Assembly: GCA_025355175.1 (NCBI GenBank)
Contig: JANYAF010000180.1
Location: 1-37,672, forward strand
DNA from: Deltaproteobacteria bacterium
GTDB lineage: Bacteria; Desulfobacterota; Syntrophia; Syntrophales; Smithellaceae
DNA length: 37,672 nucleotides
Direction: 5' to 3'
The stretch's first letter is position 1. Every line of letters starts with the position of its first letter. The notes under the pieces are model-generated. The model was not told the DNA's origin. It searched no databases and was given only the letters and a program-made list of their open reading frames with translations. Shown in pieces: positions 8,610-16,317 of this stretch. A program made the position numbers and the translations under genes.

Positions 8610-8681
8610 ATTATACTCAATTTTGTTAATAAACTTTAACAAACATAATAATTATATGTACTTAATTTAAACAATTAAGTA
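8610..8681 (-). promoter_or_regulatory. Promoter and two palindromic operator candidates of the XRE-cupin/liv operon
   Basis: On the - strand TATAAT lies at 8615-8610, 12 bases from the regulator ATG. Immediately upstream is a perfect 8-bp inverted repeat, TTTGTTAA-N6-TTAACAAA (8622-8643), covering the spacer and -35 region. A second, 9-bp arms around 5 bases, TACTTAATT-N5-AATTAAGTA, lies at 8659-8681. Position over the promoter is what an autorepressor site would show. The -35 match itself is weak. Binding is inferred. Confidence 0.55.
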
Positions 8682-8794
8682 TTCCTCTTTGGAAACTATT
8701 TTTCATAACTGGGGAATGTTTGTCAAGTAATATTTTTAAATTTCAGAGCAATCGCCGCTGCTGACTCATTTTATCGATAGACTTGTAGAATACT

Positions 8795-10075
8795 TTAATA
8801 TTGTGTTCCCGCTGCCCGGTTGGCCGTGGCAAGCGCCCGATGTGCCAGATCAATGGACTGCCCCAAAGTGTTGAGCGCCTGATCGGGATTATGAAAGCCC
8901 ATAGAGTTTTCCGCGGCAATAAAATCCCATAACCATTGAGCATTGCGAAGAAGCTCGCGCGCCTTGTCCAGTTCACCTTTATTGACTTTGGCCACCGCGC
9001 CGGCTTTACCCAGCACCCCATGCGCCCGGGCAATTGTTTGACCGGCTATCCGCTGCAACTGAAAGACGTTGTTTTGCGTTGTTTTGACCCGTTCCAAAAG
9101 CCATTGTTCATCCTGCGTATGACAGGTGCGGCAGGAGGCCTGAATATGTTTCATCGGGCTTGTCACCCAGTGTGATGAGTATTTGCGGCCGCCTTCCCGC
9201 ATATAAGGCATATGGCAATCAGCGCATGAGACACCGGACTTGCCGTGGATGCCGCCGCTCGCCAGTTCATAGTCGGGGTGTTGCGCTTTGAGCATCTTTG
9301 CCTGTGAGTCAGGATGCAGCCAATCCATGTCGAATCCGGACGGAATGTCGTTGTAATAGGCGTACATGTCCTGAGGCTTCAACCCTTTATCCCAGGGGAA
9401 GATCACGCGCTTGGTTCCCGGCTCAAAATAATATTCGGCATGGCACTGTCCGCAGACGTAGCTGCGCATATCCTCGCGTGGCGCCTGGGCGATGTCGATG
9501 CCGCGTTTTTGCATGGCTTCAATAAAGGCAGGGTTGATCACGCGCAGTTTCATCGTTTGAGGGTCATGACAATTGGCGCAGACAATGGGATGTTTGATTC
9601 TGGGCAGTAATTCGGTTAGCGGCATCTTGGCATAATTCCAGCCCATGTCTTTATAAATTTCGTACAGGTTGGCCGTCTTGCAGGTCATGCAGGAACCGGG
9701 CGTCGCCGGTGTGACACGTTTTGTTTTTTCGAGATCGTCCATCGCGTAAGGGTGCCCCCGGTCTTCGGTATAATCCTTGCTGAAAGCCATGCCTTTGAAG
9801 TTGACAAGAATCTCCGGTTCCTTGATGGATTTCTGGTCTTTGACGGAGCCGCCGAATCCCGTAAGCGAAGGCGCCATTTCTTTATTCTTCAAGTAGCTGT
9901 TGTATTCCAGCGGATAATATTTACCCCACACGGCCGGGTCATATTCGCTATCCGATATGGCGACAAGTTTTTCCGTGGTGGCTGGCGCCAGAAGAAACAC
10001 GCGGATCAGAATGATGATCAGGATAATTAATACCATGCCCAGCAGAATTTTTAAGAAAAAATTTTTACTTTTCAA
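8795..10075 (-). CDS. nrfA: Ammonia-forming cytochrome c nitrite reductase NrfA (c552)
   Basis: A 426-residue pentaheme protein. The catalytic heme site is the diagnostic CMTCK (129-133) with lysine as axial ligand. Four CxxCH sites follow: CANCH 166-170, CGQCH 208-212, CADCH 284-288 and CRTCH 315-319. Active-site residues of the family are visible as R106 (EDRGHPY), Y215/Y216 (HAEYYF) and H277 (GGIHGKSG). It reduces nitrite to ammonium with six electrons from NrfH outside the cytoplasmic membrane. The N terminus is a long hydrophobic segment (about 7-30) with no obvious signal-peptidase site, so it may stay membrane-anchored. It is somewhat shorter than the well-studied enzymes (about 480-520). 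The gene overlaps nrfH by 11 bases. Confidence 0.96.
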   Translation of the reverse strand: MKSKNFFLKILLGMVLIILIIILIRVFLLAPATTEKLVAISDSEYDPAVWGKYYPLEYNSYLKNKEMAPSLTGFGGSVKDQKSIKEPEILVNFKGMAFSKDYTEDRGHPYAMDDLEKTKRVTPATPGSCMTCKTANLYEIYKDMGWNYAKMPLTELLPRIKHPIVCANCHDPQTMKLRVINPAFIEAMQKRGIDIAQAPREDMRSYVCGQCHAEYYFEPGTKRVIFPWDKGLKPQDMYAYYNDIPSGFDMDWLHPDSQAKMLKAQHPDYELASGGIHGKSGVSCADCHMPYMREGGRKYSSHWVTSPMKHIQASCRTCHTQDEQWLLERVKTTQNNVFQLQRIAGQTIARAHGVLGKAGAVAKVNKGELDKARELLRNAQWLWDFIAAENSMGFHNPDQALNTLGQSIDLAHRALATANRAAGTQY

Positions 10076-10559
10076 TTTTTATTCCTCCATCGGCATGCCC
10101 TCTGCCGTGAACCAGGTAACGATGACACTTTAGACAATCAGCGCCGTCATGCGCCATCGGTGTTTGGGCGATGGTTGATGCATGACAGCGACCGCAGTTG
10201 CCGTTGACGATTTGACGGCCTTCGGCGGAAAGGCCGATGCCCGCCGGATAATCGCGTGCTGTTTCATGGATCAAATCATTTATGCTGGCGCGGGTTTTAT
10301 AGATGACTTTGCCGGCAATATGGGTATCCGGCAGATGACATTCCGTACAGGTGAACTGATGATGATTGGATACGCTCCACTGGTGATGTGCCGGTTTCAT
10401 GCTGTGGCAGGATCCACAAAACCGGGCGTCGCCGGATTGATGATATGCGAAAACGGCAATGGCCGATACCAGAACGCCGATCATAATGCAGGGAATGCAG
10501 GGAATTAAGGGAATTAAAAGTTTGGAAATGGATGTTTTGGTTGCGCGCTCAAGGGGCAT
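10065..10559 (-). CDS. nrfH: Cytochrome c nitrite reductase small subunit NrfH
   Basis: A 164-residue NapC/NirT-family quinol dehydrogenase. One N-terminal membrane helix (about 14-38) is followed by four heme sites: CGSCH 48-52 with the NrfH-type CHSM continuation, CTECH 71-75, CGRCH 122-126 and CLKCH 142-146. It takes electrons from menaquinol and passes them to NrfA, anchoring the complex on the periplasmic side. It is the first gene of the nrfHA pair and overlaps nrfA by 11 bases. A good sigma-70-like promoter is found upstream at 10653-10625. The C terminus is histidine- and glycine-rich (VHGRGHADGG). Confidence 0.96.
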   Translation of the reverse strand: MPLERATKTSISKLLIPLIPCIPCIMIGVLVSAIAVFAYHQSGDARFCGSCHSMKPAHHQWSVSNHHQFTCTECHLPDTHIAGKVIYKTRASINDLIHETARDYPAGIGLSAEGRQIVNGNCGRCHASTIAQTPMAHDGADCLKCHRYLVHGRGHADGGIKIEK

Positions 10560-10624
10560 AATGGTTGCACCGTGTCAGGTTTAAAGTAAGGTTGACGCTT
10601 GCGCAAAGCATAGACTTGAATAAA

Positions 10625-10653
10625 ATATTAGCGACAAACAACATGCAAGTCAA
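10625..10653 (-). promoter_or_regulatory. nrfH: Promoter of nrfHA
   Basis: On the - strand TTGACT (10653-10648) and TAATAT (10630-10625) are separated by exactly 17 bases. The start codon of nrfH is 65 bases further on. A 5-bp inverted repeat ATCAA-N5-TTGAT at 10666-10680 lies just upstream of the -35 and could be an activator site. It does not match the FNR or HcpR arrangement (TTGAT-N4-ATCAA). Confidence 0.6.
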
Positions 10654-10700
10654 TAAAAATATTACATCAATTTATTTGATATCCGATCAGGACCTCCGCA

Positions 10701-11606
10701 CTAGTCTGCGATAACATTTTTAAGCGCCGCTTCAATATCCGGATAGCGAAATTTGAAGCCGGCGTCAATCAGGTGGCGGGGAATCACGCGTTGGCCTTTG
10801 AGGAGGACGGAACCAAACTCTCCAAGAATCAGTTCGATCATAAAGCCTGGCGCGGGCAGAAAAGAGGGACGGTGTAAAATCTTGCCGATAGCCTTTCCCA
10901 AATCTTTATTCCGGACAGGATTGGGTGAGCAGAGATTGACAGCGCCGGAGATTTCTTTGTGTGCCAGAAGAAAGATAAACGCCTGAGCCAGATCGGCCAT
11001 GTGCACCCAGGAAAACCACTGTCGTCCATTGCCCAGAGGGCCGCCTAAGAAATATTTGAAAAGCGGTATCATCTGGCCCAACGCACCGCCGTTTTTGCCC
11101 AGTACGATGCCGAAGCGGGTCAGAATTACGCGAGCGCCTTTGGTTTGCGCGCGCAGTGCTTCGACTTCCCAGTCGCGCGCCAAGTACGCCAGAAAATCAT
11201 CGCCGGAAGGTGATGATTCAACGAGTTCTTCGTCTTCATGGAATCCGTAATAGCCGACAGCCGACGTGCTGAAAAAAGTGATGTGCTTTGAATTGTCCGG
11301 TAGAGCTTCGACCAGATGTCGCGTCGTATCGATCCGACTTGAGCGTAAGATTATTTTCTGCGCTTCCGTCCAGCGGCTGAAGATGGAAGCGCCGGCCAGA
11401 TTGATGATGACATCATGATCCCGGACGGCTTCCTGCCAGGGGCCTTTGATGGTTGGATTGCCCGTGAGATAGGTCAACCCATCCATTTTTAATTCCGAAC
11501 CTGTAAGAGGCGGTGTCAGTACCGTGACCGTGTGCCCTTCCCTGATGAACTGCCCGACCAGATAGGTTCCCACGAAACCCGTGCCGCCTGTCATGAAGAT
11601 TTTCAT
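10701..11606 (-). CDS. TIGR01777-family NAD-dependent epimerase/dehydratase-like protein
   Basis: A 301-residue extended SDR. It begins with the Rossmann motif TGGTGFVG at 6-13. LAGASIFSRWTEAQK in the middle and the YYGFHEDEELVES segment, where TIGR01777/YfcH proteins place the tyrosine region, identify the subfamily. The C terminus carries the short DUF1731-like part (PAPGFMIELILGEFGSVLLK). The physiological substrate of this family is not established. The gene stands alone on the - strand between nrfHA and the PNPOx-like gene. A small palindrome (11634-11657) lies in its upstream spacer. No unusual features are seen in the coding frame. Confidence 0.92.
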   Translation of the reverse strand: MKIFMTGGTGFVGTYLVGQFIREGHTVTVLTPPLTGSELKMDGLTYLTGNPTIKGPWQEAVRDHDVIINLAGASIFSRWTEAQKIILRSSRIDTTRHLVEALPDNSKHITFFSTSAVGYYGFHEDEELVESSPSGDDFLAYLARDWEVEALRAQTKGARVILTRFGIVLGKNGGALGQMIPLFKYFLGGPLGNGRQWFSWVHMADLAQAFIFLLAHKEISGAVNLCSPNPVRNKDLGKAIGKILHRPSFLPAPGFMIELILGEFGSVLLKGQRVIPRHLIDAGFKFRYPDIEAALKNVIAD

Positions 11607-11633
11607 GATTCATATCTCCCCGGGTAAATTTGC

Positions 11634-11657
11634 AGGGGCACAATGCGTCGTGTCCCT
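11634..11657. repeat. Small palindromic element
   Basis: AGGGGCAC (11634-11641) pairs with GTGTCCCT (11650-11657) across an 8-base loop, with one G-T pair. It lies in the spacer between the PNPOx-like gene and the TIGR01777 gene, both on the - strand. It could be a short intergenic repeat or a weak terminator for the PNPOx-like gene, which ends 14 bases away. Confidence 0.45.
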
Positions 11658-11670
11658 ACGATGCCTATCG

Positions 11671-12054
11671 TTATTCTCCGCTGCCGATCAGCGGCAGAAC
11701 TTTATCCAGGTGAAAATAGATCAGGAACTTGGAGCCGCTTTTGTATTTACCTTCCACTTCGGGATATTTTTTGCGGCGGATTTCTTTAATCAGCGGGCTG
11801 TCTTTTTCCTCTCGCAACTTGGTTATATAGAGCCTGCGCCCTTCATAATGTCCTGCTTCCTTGAAGATATAGACGGCGTGTGGATTAACTTGCAGATTGG
11901 CATGGGTCAGTTTATCGGCGGCAATGAAGGCAACGGTTTCTTCGTCCATAAAATGTGGTCTTCCGTAGATGGCCGCGTCAACCTTCCCGTTTTGATCCGC
12001 CGTGGCAAGAACGCCAAATCCATCCGCTTTATCAAAATAGTTGCTTAGCTTCAT
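11671..12054 (-). CDS. Pyridoxamine 5'-phosphate oxidase-like split-barrel protein
   Basis: About 127 residues with the split-barrel flavin-binding pattern: GFGVLATADQNGKVDAAIYG as the first strand pair, then RPHFMDEETVAFIAADKLTH and NPHAVYIFKEAGHYEGRRLY. I start it at 12054 because AAAGGAGG lies 5 bases upstream; a frame open to 12078 would include the ribosome binding site itself. These small proteins bind FMN, F420 or heme. True PdxH activity is unlikely at this length. It is divergent from the flavoprotein gene at 12142, and the 87-base spacer must hold both promoters. Confidence 0.85.
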   Translation of the reverse strand: MKLSNYFDKADGFGVLATADQNGKVDAAIYGRPHFMDEETVAFIAADKLTHANLQVNPHAVYIFKEAGHYEGRRLYITKLREEKDSPLIKEIRRKKYPEVEGKYKSGSKFLIYFHLDKVLPLIGSGE

Positions 12055-12141
12055 ATTTCCTCCTTTGATTTTAAACACATTTTATGTAATTTAAGGCCTC
12101 CCCGGCGGATTGTAAAGGGAAACATCTGGAAAGGCTACTTT

Positions 12142-12783
12142 ATGACCTATAAAATTCTAGGCATTTCCGGCAGTCCGGTAAAGAAAGGTAATGTCGAAAC
12201 ACTGCTGAATCGCGCGATGGAAGGACTGCCGGCGAAAAACATTGAACATGACATTGTCCATCTCTCCGGCTTGAAAGTTCGAGATTGCATCCACTGCAAT
12301 TTCTGCCTGACCAAACAGACGCCGGGTAAATACTGTGCGATTAAGGATGATGGCCAGGCCATCTATGAAAAAGCCGAGACGGCGGATATTATTGTCCTGG
12401 CCAGCCCCGTATATTTCATGCGGACCTCCGCGCGAATGGCGGCGCTCATCGATCGGTTCCGTGTGTTCGTCTTTGGCAATCTGACAGCCGGACATATGAA
12501 AAATAAAATCGGTGTGAGCATGGCCGCTGCCTGGCTTCGGCACGGTGGGGTCGAAACAACGCACCTGACGCATACCCTGACGTTTCTGGGTCTGGAGATG
12601 ATTCCGGCCAGCGTGCATCAAGGCGTAAGCCCCCTGGGCGCATCGGTCCTGACCAGCATCAACGGTTCAGGAAATTTCGATCCGGCTGTGTCTTTGGGCA
12701 TCGAAAATGACGAACTGGGCCTGCAATCAGCTCGGCTGATCATGCGGCGGGCGCTGGATCTGGCGAAGCTAATGAATAAATAA
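12142..12783 (+). CDS. NADPH-dependent FMN reductase-like / iron-sulfur flavoprotein family
   Basis: A 213-residue flavodoxin-fold protein. The FMN phosphate loop is seen at the start as GISGSPVKKGNVETLL. A cysteine cluster CIHCNFC followed by a fourth cysteine nine residues on (GKYC) resembles the iron-sulfur flavoprotein pattern. ASPVYFMRTSARMAALIDRF is the usual second FMN-contact and dimer segment. Such proteins reduce quinones, metals or other acceptors with reduced nicotinamide or ferredoxin electrons. The exact role cannot be read from sequence. It is divergent from the PNPOx-like gene and near several other redox-stress genes. Confidence 0.88.
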   Translation: MTYKILGISGSPVKKGNVETLLNRAMEGLPAKNIEHDIVHLSGLKVRDCIHCNFCLTKQTPGKYCAIKDDGQAIYEKAETADIIVLASPVYFMRTSARMAALIDRFRVFVFGNLTAGHMKNKIGVSMAAAWLRHGGVETTHLTHTLTFLGLEMIPASVHQGVSPLGASVLTSINGSGNFDPAVSLGIENDELGLQSARLIMRRALDLAKLMNK

Positions 12784-12861
12784 TGCACGATCAATGTGAT
12801 TAAGTGATTGTCCGTTTGACAGAATTATCTTGGCAATAAGTATAGAGAGGACGACCAACCA

Positions 12862-12891
12862 TTGAAAATAATTGAATAGTGCTATTATGAT
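12862..12891 (+). promoter_or_regulatory. Candidate promoter of the DUF6448-hemerythrin-cupin operon
   Basis: TTGAAA (12862-12867) and TATGAT (12886-12891) are spaced by 18 bases, 77 bases before the start at 12969. A second set, TTGACA at 12816-12821 with TATAGA at 12841, has a longer spacer and is less convincing. Confidence 0.5.
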
Positions 12892-12968
12892 ACGCAAATA
12901 ATCGGGGAAAACGAAGTTTGAAGACAATTAATATCTTTTAGGACAAAATCAAAAGGAGGAGCATTACC

Positions 12969-13622
12969 ATGAAAGAGAAAACATTTTTAATTCGCATCTT
13001 CTTGCTTGTTTCCGTTACAACAGCATTAACTCTCGGAATTTATGGCTTTGCCGCTGCTCATTGCGACACATTAGATGGGCCCGTCATTCAGGATGCCCGG
13101 AAGGCCTTGGATACCAAAGATGTCACACCCGTCCTCAAGTGGGTAAAACAGAAGGATGAAAAGGCTGTTCGCGCGGAATTTGCCAAGGCACTCAGCGCCA
13201 GGGGAAAGAAAAATGCTGATGCAATAGAAAATAAATTCTTTGCAGCCCTTGTCAAGGTTCATCGAGCTGGCGAAGGGGCACCCTTTACCGGGCTGAAACC
13301 GGCAGGTGAAGTTGAACCCGCCATTGCCGAAGCGGATAAAGCCCTGTCAAGCGGCTCTGCTGATGCACTGGTAAAACTGGTCACCGACGATGTTGCCGAC
13401 GGTATTAGGACTCGTTACGAACGTGCAGCGGCTACTTACAAACACAAGGATGAGAGTGTCGAACAGGGACGGGAGTTTGTAGAAGCTTATGTTGCCTTCA
13501 CTCATTATGTGGAACGGATTCATCTGGATGCAACGGCCAAGGGAGCGCATGATGAACACTCTAAAGGTCCAAAGCCTTCCGCAGAAAAACACGGTACTGA
13601 TGTTCACAAGCACGGTCATTAG
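12969..13622 (+). CDS. Secreted DUF6448-family protein with histidine-rich tail
   Basis: A 217-residue exported protein. The signal peptide covers about 1-31 and ends at FAAA before HCDTLDGPV, a start I associate with the DUF6448 family. The mature part is mainly helical, with two similar halves (KALDTKDVTPVLKWVKQKDE and KALSSGSADALVKLVTDDVAD). The last 25 residues are rich in histidine, lysine and acid (for example HGTDVHKHGH), suggesting metal binding. AAAGGAGGAGC lies upstream. It is followed after 22 bases by the hemerythrin gene and then by a cupin, with good ribosome binding sites on each, so the three form an operon. Function of the family is unknown to me; a metal or stress role in the periplasm is inference. 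Confidence 0.82.
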   Translation: MKEKTFLIRIFLLVSVTTALTLGIYGFAAAHCDTLDGPVIQDARKALDTKDVTPVLKWVKQKDEKAVRAEFAKALSARGKKNADAIENKFFAALVKVHRAGEGAPFTGLKPAGEVEPAIAEADKALSSGSADALVKLVTDDVADGIRTRYERAAATYKHKDESVEQGREFVEAYVAFTHYVERIHLDATAKGAHDEHSKGPKPSAEKHGTDVHKHGH

Positions 13623-13644
13623 GCAATATAATAAGGAGTAAAAA

Positions 13645-14175
13645 ATGAAACCACGTGGACTTTTGATGATAGAACATCGATTAATTGAAAAGGTATTAAC
13701 TGTTGCGAAACAAAAAGCTATATCAATGACTGATATGGATTATAACCCGATATTCATTGAAACAATTGTCGATTTTATAAAAACATATGCGGATAGGACT
13801 CACCATGGGAAAGAAGAAGATATATTGTTTTTAGAATTGGCGAAGAAAAAGCTTGATACTGACAATCTACGAATAATGGATGAATTAATAGATGAACATA
13901 AACAAGCAAGAGCTAAAGTAAAGGAAATCGTTGAGCTTAATGAAAAGTATAAAAGGGGTGATCGAAAGGTTGTTCCTATGATAACTACTGCAATAGTGTG
14001 GCTGGCGGGGTTTTATCCGGTCCATATAAAGAAAGAAGATGCTGTATTCTTCCCAAATACAGAAAAGTATTTTAATCAAACAGAATTGGATACCATGTTA
14101 AACACGTTTTATGAATTTGATCGTAATATGATTCATGAAAAATACCTAAATGTATATAAAGCAATCAACAGGTAA
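13645..14175 (+). CDS. Hemerythrin (HHE) domain protein
   Basis: A 176-residue protein with the diiron hemerythrin pattern: an early histidine (MIEHRLIEK), HHGKEEDILF, a middle DEHKQARAKVKEI, and HIKKEDAVFFP near the end. These supply the HxxxE and H...D ligands of a four-helix bundle. Such proteins bind O2 or NO, or store iron. AAGGAG lies 7 bases upstream of the ATG. The reading frame is visibly richer in A and T than its neighbours, with many AAA, ATA and GAA codons, which may reflect transfer or simply its composition. It is the second gene of the DUF6448-hemerythrin-cupin unit and suits an anaerobe's defence against oxygen or nitric oxide. Confidence 0.9.
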   Translation: MKPRGLLMIEHRLIEKVLTVAKQKAISMTDMDYNPIFIETIVDFIKTYADRTHHGKEEDILFLELAKKKLDTDNLRIMDELIDEHKQARAKVKEIVELNEKYKRGDRKVVPMITTAIVWLAGFYPVHIKKEDAVFFPNTEKYFNQTELDTMLNTFYEFDRNMIHEKYLNVYKAINR

Positions 14176-14187
14176 AAGGAGTATAAA

Positions 14188-14508
14188 ATGAAAATAACAC
14201 GTGTATCAGAAGAAATGTCGTTCAAAAATCCTCACAAGATACAGGCAAAAAAAATATTCGGATCTCCTGATGCGGAAGTCATCCATATGACCTTAAATCC
14301 AGGCGAGGGTCTTATATCCCATAAAACACCGGTCGATGTGTTTTTTTATGTTCTTGCCGGTGAACCTACAATTGAAATCGGGGATGAAAGAGAGAAAGTT
14401 TCCGCCGATTCAATTATTGAAAGCCCGGCTGATATTCCACACCGTGTGTACAATGAATCTGAGACTACGGCAAAATTTCTGGTGGTGAAACTTCCAAAAT
14501 CAAAATGA
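14188..14508 (+). CDS. Small cupin-domain protein
   Basis: A 106-residue single cupin. The first motif is NPGEGLISHKTPVDVFFYVLAG and is incomplete, since only one histidine is seen. The second is PADIPHRVYNESE. It follows the hemerythrin gene by 12 bases with AAAGGAG in front, and so belongs to the same transcript. The missing canonical second histidine in motif 1 means metal binding is not assured. Role unknown; a stress or ligand-sensing accessory is possible from its neighbours. Confidence 0.85.
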   Translation: MKITRVSEEMSFKNPHKIQAKKIFGSPDAEVIHMTLNPGEGLISHKTPVDVFFYVLAGEPTIEIGDEREKVSADSIIESPADIPHRVYNESETTAKFLVVKLPKSK

Positions 14509-14645
14509 CAATTTCATGACCGCCTTCTTCTGATCTGCACGGTAAATTTGCAGTAGAAAACCTATAAAAGCAATTCCAGCGGACCCTCTGTGCCAATATA
14601 AGTGCCCGTCACTTCATTTTATGCTGGTTATATTGTATTGATTGC

Positions 14646-15157
14646 TTGAAAATAGCTAACATTGATTCAAAAAGGTGCTTGGTGGCTATCAGTAGCCTGA
14701 ATAAATTATTTGGCGTCGGTCCGATGGGAATGGCCATCAGCCTTGTGTTGTTAGCGATAGCTTTTTGGGTGGATCGCGTATGGGGACATTCAGCAATATT
14801 GACAAATCCGACACCTTTAAAAGCTGTTAGTGTGGTACTTGTCATAATCGGATTAGGGCTATGTTTCTGGAGCTTTTGGACATTGCGAAATTGGTGGACC
14901 AAAGATCCCTCTGCACAATGGGTCCTTTCAAGTGGTTCCGTCACCCGATGTATGCCGCTTGGATTACCTTTATAATACCAGCAGTGGCTCTGTATCTTAA
15001 TTCCTGGATTATCTTGCTCTTTGCTGTCTTGATACATCCTATCTGGCACCAGCTTGTCACCCAGGAAGAGAAAATGATGTTCGAGATCTTCCAAGAAGAA
15101 TATCGTTCATATGCAGTCCGAACCGGAAGGTTTTTCCCTTGGATATGGAATCGTTAA
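14646..15157 (+). pseudogene. Isoprenylcysteine carboxyl methyltransferase (ICMT/PEMT)-like membrane protein, frameshifted as given
   Basis: Two overlapping frames make one protein. The first part has two hydrophobic segments (MAISLVLLAIAFWVDRVWG and VVLVIIGLGLCFWSFWTLR) and reaches NWWTKD. The second frame continues with LCTMGPFKWFRHPMYAAWI, the hallmark ICMT-type SAM-binding and lipid-facing motif, and ends with EEYRSYAVRTGRFFP. One additional base in the AAA at 14901-14903 would join them as TKRSLCTMGPF. The start is uncertain: TTG 14646, GTG 14682 or ATG near 14724. Family members methylate isoprenylated or small hydrophobic substrates in the membrane. I think the break is more likely a sequence error than decay, because three other genes here show the same type of single-base break. 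Confidence 0.8.
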
Positions 15158-15186
15158 AGATCAATGCTACAATTAAGGGGAATTTT

Positions 15187-15609
15187 ATGACAACAGACCA
15201 AAACAAGGCCACCATGCGAATCTTCTTGGAGAAATTGGACGAGAACATATCTGCAATCGAAGAATTTTTCATCCCCGATTGCCAGGCACACCTTCCCGGC
15301 ATGTCTGAACCCACCGACCGCGAAGGATTTCGACAATTTGTCGCGATGCTCTATACCGCCTTCCCGGACTTGCATCATGTGGTTAAGGAGCAGACAGCCG
15401 AAAATGACAAGGTGGCGAGCATCATCAATGTATATGGCACTCACAAGGGCGACTTCCTGGGTATTGCCCCAACAGGAAGACAGGTTATGTTTGAAGATTT
15501 CATGATTACGCGCATCCAGGGAGGTAAGGTTGTAGAATTGTGGGCTCAGTTTGATGCCTTGAAATTGTTGCAGCAACTTGGTGTTTTTCAGTTACAAGGG
15601 CAAAGTTAA
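15187..15609 (+). CDS. SnoaL-like ester cyclase-family protein
   Basis: About 140 residues with an NTF2-like fold signature. The N-terminal helix segment leads to FIPDCQAHLPG, then AMLYTAFPDLHHVV, VYGTHKGDFLGIAPTGRQV and the closing GGKVVELWAQFDALKLLQQLG, which is the standard SnoaL polyketide-cyclase-like ending. I start at the ATG 15187 because AAGGGGA precedes it; the frame is open to 15139 but that overlaps the previous gene. Proteins of this family catalyse cyclisation, isomerisation or ester handling, and many have unknown substrates. No polyketide gene is nearby, so a biosynthetic role is not supported. Confidence 0.88.
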   Translation: MTTDQNKATMRIFLEKLDENISAIEEFFIPDCQAHLPGMSEPTDREGFRQFVAMLYTAFPDLHHVVKEQTAENDKVASIINVYGTHKGDFLGIAPTGRQVMFEDFMITRIQGGKVVELWAQFDALKLLQQLGVFQLQGQS

Positions 15610-15692
15610 GGCTGATAACGGGCGTGTTAGAAAACCAATGAGTTAGCTAATGTGGGCGCATAGACTGATTGAAAAATAGAAGGAGAATTGTC

Positions 15693-16170
15693 ATGAACAT
15701 ATTTACCGCAAGTGAAGTCGTTGAGTTCGCCGAACGGATACACGAGAACGGAGCAAATTTCTACCGATACGCAATCCAGCTTGTGCAGAATCAGGAAGCA
15801 AAAGACCTATTTGCTGAACTTTCTGAAGAAGAGCTGAAGTATCATAAAACGCTTGAAAAGATCTTTGCAGGTATAGAGAAATCAATACCGGAGGAAACGT
15901 ATGTCGGCGAGTATGCGCAATACCTTCGGAAATTACATAGACAACAACATCGTCTTCACCCAGCAGGCCATAAATGACGATTTGGCAGCAGTTAAGGATG
16001 CCTGTTCTGCCATCGATTTTGCTGCCCGCCGAGAGCTCGATTCCATCTCTTACTACGAAAGCATCAAACGTCTTGTACCGAAGATCCAGCATGAGGCCAT
16101 TGACCATCTCATCGCTGAAGAGAGGGATCACTTCGTGCGACTTACAAATTTGAAGAAGTGTATGCTGTAA
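15693..16170 (+). pseudogene. Ferritin-like / rubrerythrin-type diiron protein, frameshifted as given
   Basis: Frame one encodes a ferritin-like start (VVEFAERIHENGANFYRYAI, then AELSEEELKYHKTLEKIF) with E-x6-Y and ExxxxH-type diiron ligands, up to GEYAQYLR. Another frame continues NYIDNNIVFTQQAINDD and carries YYESIKRLV and LIAEERDHFVRL, the second half of the bundle with ExxxH. Removing one A from the AAA at 15930-15932 joins them as YLRNYIDNN. AGAAGGAG stands 8 bases before the ATG at 15693, while an upstream in-frame start at 15669 is less likely. The intact protein would be about 158 residues, and the role would be iron or peroxide handling. A sequencing error is likely. Confidence 0.82.
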
Positions 16171-16317
16171 ATCATTTCAAAAAAGAGAGGAGGCGTCCAT
16201 AAATCCCGACATGATGCTCATTCAGGCAAATGAGTGACTCTAGCAGGTTTCTTTTGGTAATAAATAAACTTTAAATGCCCTGATTCTATTTGTTTGTAGG
16301 TGTTATGATTGTCGCGC

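Noticed and set aside
10666-10680. FNR or HcpR binding site upstream of nrfH
   Set aside because: The repeat reads ATCAA-N5-TTGAT, the reverse half-site order and wrong spacing for TTGAT-N4-ATCAA.
14895-14912. Programmed -1 frameshift in the ICMT-like gene
   Set aside because: No X-XXY-YYZ slippery heptamer in the right phase and no downstream pseudoknot was evident.
14861-15157. Second ICMT-like frame as a separate gene
   Set aside because: It starts in the middle of a conserved domain and lacks the membrane segments found in the preceding frame; a one-base break explains both.
15901-16170. Separate small gene downstream in the ferritin-like region
   Set aside because: Its sequence is the second half of the same four-helix bundle, including diiron ligands missing in the first part.
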